From assembly GCA_046724395.1 (NCBI GenBank), contig JBKOWM010000003.1:1-10997 (forward strand): 10,997 bases of DNA, written 5' to 3'. The stretch comes from DATAEU01 sp046724395. GTDB taxonomy: Bacteria > Actinomycetota > UBA4738 > HRBIN12. The notes beneath the pieces were generated by a model that was not told the DNA's origin, made no database searches, and worked only from the letters and a program-made list of their open reading frames with translations. Shown here one piece after another: positions 6,471 through 10,997 of the stretch. The position numbers were made by a program, and so were the translations under genes. Numbering within the stretch: the first letter of the stretch is position 1; the number at the start of each line of letters is the position of its first letter.

Positions 6471-6474
6471 ACCG

Positions 6475-7875
6475 ATGCGGACGCAGGGTCGGAGCCGCTC
6501 CGACACGAGATCGGGGTTCGACCGGTTCTTCGCGATCTCGGAGCGAGGATCGACGGTTCGGACCGAGATCATCGCCGGCGTCGCGACCTGGCTGACGATG
6601 GCGTACATCCTGTTCGTCAATCCCGCGATCCTCGGCGCCGTCGCCGACGCGAACGGGACGCGCTTGGCGTTCGATCAGGTATTGACCGTCACCGCGCTCG
6701 CGGCTGGCGTGATGACCCTCGCGATGGGGCTGTTCGCGAACTACCCGTTTGCGATCGCGGCCGGATTGGGCCTGAACGCGTTCGTGGCGTTCACGCTCGT
6801 GGCGGCCGACGGCCTGACGTGGCCGGCCGCGATGGGAGTCATCGTGGCGGAGGGCATCGTCATCACGGCGCTGGTCCTGACGGGGTTCCGCGAGGCCGTG
6901 CTCAACGCGATCCCGATGGACCTCAAGCGCGCGATCGGCATCGGGATCGGGCTGTTCATCGCGCTCATCGGCTTCGTCGAGGGTGGCATCGTCGTCCATC
7001 CGGAGGCGGGCACGCCGATCGTGACGATCGCCCCCGACCTCACGACGTGGCCGACGCTGGTCTTCGCCGCCGGGCTGGCCGTGACGGCCGCGCTGGTCGC
7101 CAGGCGGGTGCGAGGAGCGTTGCTGATCGGCATCCTCGCCTCGACGGCGCTCGCGACCGTCATCAACGAGATCGCGTCGACATCGCAGTTCGCCGACGGA
7201 ACCGCCACGATTCCCGAGCGGGTGGTGGCGACGCCCGACTTCGGCCTGGTCGGCAACTTCTCGTTCAGCTTCGTCTCGACGCTCGGGTTCTGGACGGCAC
7301 TCGCCGTGGTGCTGTCGGTGATGCTGTCCGACTTCTTCGACACGATGGGAACGGTGATCGGGATCGGAGGCGAGGCGGGGCTGCTCGATCGGGACGGCAG
7401 GCTCCCCGGCATCAATCGGGTTCTGCTGGTCGACTCGCTCGCCGCCGTCGCCGGCGGTGTCACCTCGTCCTCGTCCAACACCACGTACATCGAGAGCGCG
7501 GCCGGCGTCTCCGAGGGCGGGCGCACCGGCCTCACGAGCGTCGTCGTCGGCGTGCTTTTCCTGCTCTGTCTGTTCCTCTCCCCGCTCGCCGGCGTCATCC
7601 CCCCGCAGGCGACGGCGCCGATCCTGGTGATCGTCGGGTATTTCATGATGACGCTGGTCCGCGAGATCGAGTGGAGCGATCCTGGGATCGGCATCCCCGC
7701 ACTCCTGACGATCGTCATCATGCCGTTCACGTACAGCATCACCAACGGGGTGGGCGCGGGATTCCTCGCCTTCACCGTCATCGCCCTACTGCGGGGGCGA
7801 TGGCGCGACGTGCACCCGCTGTTGTTCGGCGTGGCCGCCGTGTTCGCCTGGTACTTCGTGCACGGCGTCCTCTGA
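6475..7875 (+). CDS. NCS2-family purine permease (AzgA-like, adenine/guanine/hypoxanthine type)
   Basis: This 466-residue membrane protein should import purine bases with protons. 'GFDRFFAISERGSTVRTEIIAGVATWLTMAYILFVNP' (about 14-50) is the near-invariant start of AzgA-type transporters. 'NYPFAIAAGLGLNAFVAF' follows, then the DFFDTMGT segment and 'TSSSSNTTYIESAAGVSEGGRTGLTS' near 327-352. The last two contain the conserved acidic and polar residues that line the purine site in AzgA/PbuG relatives. Length agrees with E. coli AzgA (about 445). About 12-14 hydrophobic segments are evident. The ATG is chosen from a strong GGAGGGA. The gene diverges from the His/Cys-rich protein gene and ends 18 bp from the convergent fbiB gene, with no terminator seen in the gap. 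The exact purine preference cannot be read from the sequence. Confidence 0.92.
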   Translation: MRTQGRSRSDTRSGFDRFFAISERGSTVRTEIIAGVATWLTMAYILFVNPAILGAVADANGTRLAFDQVLTVTALAAGVMTLAMGLFANYPFAIAAGLGLNAFVAFTLVAADGLTWPAAMGVIVAEGIVITALVLTGFREAVLNAIPMDLKRAIGIGIGLFIALIGFVEGGIVVHPEAGTPIVTIAPDLTTWPTLVFAAGLAVTAALVARRVRGALLIGILASTALATVINEIASTSQFADGTATIPERVVATPDFGLVGNFSFSFVSTLGFWTALAVVLSVMLSDFFDTMGTVIGIGGEAGLLDRDGRLPGINRVLLVDSLAAVAGGVTSSSSNTTYIESAAGVSEGGRTGLTSVVVGVLFLLCLFLSPLAGVIPPQATAPILVIVGYFMMTLVREIEWSDPGIGIPALLTIVIMPFTYSITNGVGAGFLAFTVIALLRGRWRDVHPLLFGVAAVFAWYFVHGVL

Positions 7876-7893
7876 CGGCGTCGGCCGGCTGCC

Positions 7894-9186
7894 TCACCGC
7901 AGCTCGAAAAACGCATCGAGATCGATCGCGGGACGCGGCTCGACGGGCGCGTCGGGCATCGGTCCCACGGCGATCGTCCCGAGTGCGGACCACTCGGTTC
8001 CCATCCCGAGCACCGAACGCGCTTCTTCCTGACAGAAAAGCGTCGTGGCGAGCCATGCCGACGCGTATCCCTGCGCGTGGATCGCGAGAAGCAGGTTCTG
8101 GACGGCCGCACCGGCCGACAGGAGGAACATCTCGCGTTCGCCGCGCGAGCGCTCGCGGTCCGCGTACGCGTGTGATGGTGCGAAGCTGATCCACGGCACG
8201 ACCAGAATCGGCGCGGTTCCCAGGATCGCGTCGCTGCGGGCGATGCGTCGCTCGATCCGCTCGCTCGGCACTCCGTCGCGCGCGAGGTCTCGGCGCCAGG
8301 CAACGGCGAGGGCCGCGAGCAGCGCGCGCCTCGCCGGCGGGGACGTGAGCGCGGTGAACCGCCAGGGTCGCGAATGGTGCGGCGATGGGGCCGAGCAGGC
8401 GGCACGGACCGCCTCCGCGATGACCTGGGGCGGAACCTCGCCGGCGCCGAACGACCGGATCGTCCGCCGAGCGGCGATCGATACCAGCGGCGACGCCGGG
8501 AACAGGTCCTCGTCGGGCGGGCGGATGAGGTCCGACGCCGGAGCCGGTGGGACCGCCGACCGGTCGAGTCCGCGGACGATCGCGACCGGGATCCTCGCGG
8601 CCTTTCCCATAACGAGACCGCTGGCCGCGGCGACCTCATCGGCGAGTGCGACGACCGTCGCCTCGAGAATGCGACCGGCGTGGTCTCGCGTGCCGCGTAG
8701 GTCGACGAGGGCCGGGATGCCGGCACAGCCGATCGCGACGTTCACCAGCCCGCGTCGCCACGGCCGGCCGAACGTGTCGGTGATGACGACACCAACGTCG
8801 CCGCCGACGGCTTCGGAAAGCCCCTTTCGAAGGCGCTCGGCAGACTCGTCGGGGTCCTCGGGCAGCAGCGTCAGGAGCCCCGGCGCGACGTTGGATGCGT
8901 CGACGCCGGCGTTGGCGCAGACGAATCCGTGGCGCGTCCGGGCGATGACCACGTCGTCGCGGACGGCCACGACGCGAGCGGTTTCGCGCTCGACCCACGC
9001 CGAGCGCGGCGCGTCGCGCTCGGAGACGATCCGCCCCTCCGCCTTCGAGACGATCTTCTGCGTCACGACCACGACGTCGCCGTCGCGGATCCCGGCCGCC
9101 GCGAGGGGCGCGGCGAGCACCGCCGCGAGATCATTGCGCGGGCGAACCTCCGGGATATCCGGGACGGGCAGGACCTCGATGTTCAC
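7894..9186 (-). CDS. fbiB: FbiB: F420-0:gamma-glutamyl ligase fused to an FMN nitroreductase-fold domain
   Basis: The 430-residue protein has two domains. Residues 1-about 235 are a CofE-type ligase that adds gamma-linked glutamates to F420-0 using GTP: 'VTQKIVSKAEGR' (41-52), 'NAGVDASNV' (92-100) and 'ITDTFGRPWRRG' (135-146) are its metal/GTP and substrate motifs. Residues about 236-430 are a nitroreductase-fold domain, with RRTIRSF (240-246) and PSPHHSRPWRF (267-277). In mycobacterial FbiB this domain reduces dehydro-F420-0 with FMNH2. Length and order match full-length actinobacterial FbiB (about 450) rather than single-domain archaeal CofE (about 250). The GTG start lies 4 nt after the fbiA stop. 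The only AGGA is 1 nt from the GTG, too close to act normally, so translation probably depends on coupling to fbiA. Confidence 0.93.
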   Translation of the reverse strand: MNIEVLPVPDIPEVRPRNDLAAVLAAPLAAAGIRDGDVVVVTQKIVSKAEGRIVSERDAPRSAWVERETARVVAVRDDVVIARTRHGFVCANAGVDASNVAPGLLTLLPEDPDESAERLRKGLSEAVGGDVGVVITDTFGRPWRRGLVNVAIGCAGIPALVDLRGTRDHAGRILEATVVALADEVAAASGLVMGKAARIPVAIVRGLDRSAVPPAPASDLIRPPDEDLFPASPLVSIAARRTIRSFGAGEVPPQVIAEAVRAACSAPSPHHSRPWRFTALTSPPARRALLAALAVAWRRDLARDGVPSERIERRIARSDAILGTAPILVVPWISFAPSHAYADRERSRGEREMFLLSAGAAVQNLLLAIHAQGYASAWLATTLFCQEEARSVLGMGTEWSALGTIAVGPMPDAPVEPRPAIDLDAFFELR

Positions 9187-9190
9187 GTCC

Positions 9191-10138
9191 TCACTCGAGC
9201 ATCGAGAGGGCGACGTGGGCGAGGGCCGCGGCGGCAGCGTCGTCGTGCATGACGGACTCGGTCACGCCAACTCGGACGCCGACACCCTCCTCGATCTTCG
9301 ATGCGAGATCGCGATCGGCCTCGTCGATCACCCAGGCGCCGAGGATCGCCCGGTGCGCCTCGGCGGCGCCGAGCGCCGACACCTCGAGGCCGGCTGCCGG
9401 CATCACTCGGTCCGCCATCCCGGCGAGCGGCGCCCCCGCGACGATCGGAGACACGCCCACGACGGCGGGTCGCTTTGCCGCAATCGCGTCGCCGATACCG
9501 GGGACGGCGAGGATCGGCCCGATCGACACGACGGGGTTTGACGGGCAGACGACGACCGCGTCCGCGTCGTCGACGGCCTGCAGGATCCCCGGCGCCGGCC
9601 GAGCGTCCGGGGCGCCGTCGAACACGATGCGAACGATGCGGTCGTGAGCGCCTCGACGGACCCAATACTCCTGGAAATGAAGGTCGACCTCGCCTCCCTC
9701 ACCGTCCTCGACCACGACTCGCGTCGTCACACGGTCGTCGCTCATCGGCACGAGTCGGACCCCCACGGCGAACCCCGCCGCGATGCGGCTGGTGACATCC
9801 GAGAGCGACTGGCCTGCGGCGAGCGCCCTCGTACGGAACAGATGGGTCGCGAGATCGAGATCGCCGAGGCTGAACCACGCCGCGTCGACGTCGAACCGAG
9901 CGAGCTCGCGGGTCGCGCGGAACGTCTCGTCACGCCGCCCCCATCCCCGCTCTCGATCCATGACGCCCGCGAGCCAGTACGTCACCGAGTCCAGATCGGG
10001 TGAGACGTGGAGGCCGTGCATCTCGATGTCATCGCCGGTGTTGCCGACAACCGTCACGTTGCGCTCGCCGATCACTCCGACGAGCCCTCGCAGGAACTTG
10101 CCGGCGCCGATCCCACCCGCGAGCGCGACGACCTTCAC
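9191..10138 (-). CDS. fbiA: FbiA/CofD: F420 2-phospho-L-lactate or phosphoenolpyruvate transferase
   Basis: This 315-residue enzyme transfers the phospholactyl or enolpyruvyl-phosphate group from the GDP-activated intermediate to the deazaflavin FO, making F420-0 or dehydro-F420-0. The start 'KVVALAGGIGAGKFLRGL' (2-19) is the CofD family hallmark. NTGDD (33-37) and PDLDS (47-51) follow, with the conserved Asp50 that binds metal in CofD structures. 'VVCPSNPVVSIGPIL' appears further on, and the length is normal for the family. The GTG at 10138 is chosen because homologues begin with this Lys-Val-Val strand; the frame continues upstream to 10225, but that part overlaps the divergent gene antisense. 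No Shine-Dalgarno is present. It is followed 4 nt later by fbiB. Since FbiB here has the reductase domain, the phosphoenolpyruvate route is the likelier one, by inference. Confidence 0.93.
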   Translation of the reverse strand: MKVVALAGGIGAGKFLRGLVGVIGERNVTVVGNTGDDIEMHGLHVSPDLDSVTYWLAGVMDRERGWGRRDETFRATRELARFDVDAAWFSLGDLDLATHLFRTRALAAGQSLSDVTSRIAAGFAVGVRLVPMSDDRVTTRVVVEDGEGGEVDLHFQEYWVRRGAHDRIVRIVFDGAPDARPAPGILQAVDDADAVVVCPSNPVVSIGPILAVPGIGDAIAAKRPAVVGVSPIVAGAPLAGMADRVMPAAGLEVSALGAAEAHRAILGAWVIDEADRDLASKIEEGVGVRVGVTESVMHDDAAAAALAHVALSMLE

Positions 10139-10146
10139 GAACGCAT

Positions 10147-10152
10147 AGCGTA
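10147..10152 (-). promoter_or_regulatory. Candidate -10 element (TACGCT) for leaderless fbiA
   Basis: On the minus strand TACGCT ends 8 nt before the fbiA GTG, the usual distance from a -10 to the transcription start. The mRNA would then begin at or next to the start codon. No Shine-Dalgarno precedes this GTG, as expected for a leaderless transcript. No clear -35 is visible. Confidence 0.4.
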
Positions 10153-10153
10153 G

Positions 10154-10159
10154 TAGGCT
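10154..10159 (+). promoter_or_regulatory. Candidate -10 element (TAGGCT) for leaderless cofG/fbiC
   Basis: TAGGCT fits TANNNT and ends 7 nt before the ATG at 10167, placing the transcription start at the A of the ATG. The frame has an in-frame TAG at 10146-10148, no upstream start codon and no Shine-Dalgarno, so a leaderless mRNA is the simplest reading. It abuts the opposing -10 at 10147-10152. Confidence 0.45.
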
Positions 10160-10166
10160 CCGCCGT

Positions 10167-10997
10167 ATGCCCGTGGGCACGGCGCATCGGCTCGGCAGGG
10201 CGCTCGCGCGGGCGGAGGCTGGCAAGACCCTTTCCCTCGACGAGACGGAGGCGCTGCTGTCCGCGCGCGGCGCCGACCTCGAGCGGTTGCTGTCGCTGGC
10301 CGGTCACGTTCGCGATCTCGGTCACGGCGACGTCATCACGTATTCGCCGAAGGTGTTCGTGCCGCTGACGATGCTCTGCCGTGATCATTGTCACTACTGC
10401 ACGTTCGCGAAGCCTCCCGCCAGGCTCGACGCGCCGTTCCTCACGCCGGAGGAGGTGGTTGCCATCGCGGATGGTGGTCGGCGTCTGGGCTGCAAGGAGG
10501 CGCTGTTCACACTCGGCGACCGGCCGGAGGAGAGGTACCTGGCGGCGCGGGAATGGCTTCGCGACCGAGGATACGAATCGACGCTCGACTACCTGCGCGC
10601 CGTGGCGATCCGCGTGATCGAGGAGACGGGCCTCCTACCGCACCTCAACCCGGGAGTGATGAGCTATCAGGACATGGCGCGGCTGAAGCACGTGTCCGCC
10701 TCGATGGGGCTCATGCTCGAGACGGCGTCCGAACGCCTTTCGGCGCGCGGCGGGCCGCACTTCGGATCGCCCGACAAGGTGCCGGCGGTTCGTCTGCGCA
10801 CCATCGAGGACGCCGGCAGGCTCGCGATCCCGTTCACGACCGGCATCCTCGTCGGCATCGGCGAGACGCTCCGCGAGCGCGCCGAATCCGTGTTCGCGAT
10901 TCGCGAGCTGCACCTTCGCTACGGGCACGTGCAGGAGATCATCGTGCAGAACTTTCGCGCCAAGGCGGGGACCGCGATGCGTCGCGCGCCCGAGCCG
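10167..10997 (+). CDS. FO synthase radical-SAM subunit: CofG or N-terminal half of FbiC (3' truncated by window)
   Basis: An open frame of 277 codons runs from the ATG at 10167 to the last base without a stop. The protein has the radical SAM CX3CX2C motif at Cys71, Cys75 and Cys78 (LCRDHCHYCTF), which binds the 4Fe-4S cluster and S-adenosylmethionine. It also has CKEALFTLGDRPE (109-121), HLNPGVMS (159-166), 'MLETASERL' and TTGILVGIGET (224-234), then 'VQEIIVQNFRAK'. These are the characteristic segments of 7,8-didemethyl-8-hydroxy-5-deazariboflavin synthase CofG. CofG works with CofH to build FO from tyrosine and 5-amino-6-ribitylaminouracil. In actinobacteria the two are usually one protein, FbiC, of about 850 residues; the visible part cannot tell a stand-alone CofG from FbiC. 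It diverges from fbiA, forming one F420 locus. Confidence 0.92.
   Translation, partial: MPVGTAHRLGRALARAEAGKTLSLDETEALLSARGADLERLLSLAGHVRDLGHGDVITYSPKVFVPLTMLCRDHCHYCTFAKPPARLDAPFLTPEEVVAIADGGRRLGCKEALFTLGDRPEERYLAAREWLRDRGYESTLDYLRAVAIRVIEETGLLPHLNPGVMSYQDMARLKHVSASMGLMLETASERLSARGGPHFGSPDKVPAVRLRTIEDAGRLAIPFTTGILVGIGETLRERAESVFAIRELHLRYGHVQEIIVQNFRAKAGTAMRRAPEP

Noticed and set aside
6337..6474. 46-residue N-terminal extension of the purine permease
   Set aside because: The sequence is Arg/Pro-rich and covers the promoter region. A strong GGAGGGA precedes the ATG at 6475, and AzgA homology begins there.
6412..6474. Purine or other riboswitch in the permease leader
   Set aside because: The predicted leader is only about 57 nt. 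I cannot find the conserved core or three-way junction of purine riboswitches, nor a multi-helix aptamer.
7876..7893. Terminator between the convergent permease and fbiB genes
   Set aside because: The 18-bp gap contains only a short CGGCCG palindrome with no stem-loop or U-tract of useful length.
6741..8726. 661-codon open frame on the minus strand
   Set aside because: It covers parts of both the purine permease and fbiB, whose family motifs are unambiguous. Its product is Ser/Arg/Pro/Thr-rich low-complexity sequence, a compositional shadow.
8045..9541. 498-codon plus-strand frame opposite fbiB and fbiA
   Set aside because: It is antisense to two clearly identified enzymes, has biased composition and shows no motif.

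Overview
The window reads as chromosome of a high-GC Gram-positive-type bacterium, most likely an uncultured or deep-branching member of Actinomycetota, with Chloroflexota as the main alternative. The reasons are very high GC, dense genes with stop/start overlaps, frequent GTG and one TTG start, a fused FbiB-type F420 ligase, LGFP repeats on a secreted wall protein, and TANNNT-type -10 elements, two of which lie 7-8 nt before start codons as in leaderless actinobacterial mRNAs. No phylogenetic marker such as rRNA is present, so this placement is inference.

Left part (1-3971, all + strand): a surface-polysaccharide or glycolipid block. It holds the 3' end of a glycosyltransferase, an ABC-2 exporter permease (Wzm type), its ATPase with a C-terminal Wzt-like carbohydrate-recognition extension, a four-helix EamA/SMR-type small membrane protein resembling ArnE/ArnF lipid-sugar flippases, and a sugar-1-phosphate nucleotidyltransferase. 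Permease, ATPase and the start of the flippase reading frame are joined by GTGA overlaps. Together they supply an activated sugar, move glycolipid intermediates and export a finished glycan.

Middle (4011-7875): a secreted SpoIID/LytB-domain protein with C-terminal LGFP repeats (+), probably acting on peptidoglycan; a convergent membrane-anchored protein of unknown function with a conspicuous His/Cys set (-); and, divergent from it across a 170-bp promoter region with an inverted repeat, an AzgA-type NCS2 purine permease (+).

Right part (7894-10997): coenzyme F420 biosynthesis. fbiA (cofD) and fbiB (CofE-nitroreductase fusion) form a two-gene minus-strand operon. A cofG or N-terminal fbiC frame diverges from it and runs off the window end. 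Only 28 bp separate the two start codons, and this gap carries back-to-back -10 elements that would make both transcripts leaderless. The three genes cover deazaflavin (FO) formation, phospholactyl/phosphoenolpyruvyl transfer and polyglutamylation/reduction; the CofC/FbiD guanylyltransferase is not in the window.

I saw no rRNA, tRNA, CRISPR array, insertion sequence or prophage. There is no intergenic stretch over 300 bp; the longest is 6305-6474. The window is mostly recognisable. The least explained items are the HEHAH protein and the compact F420 divergent promoter.
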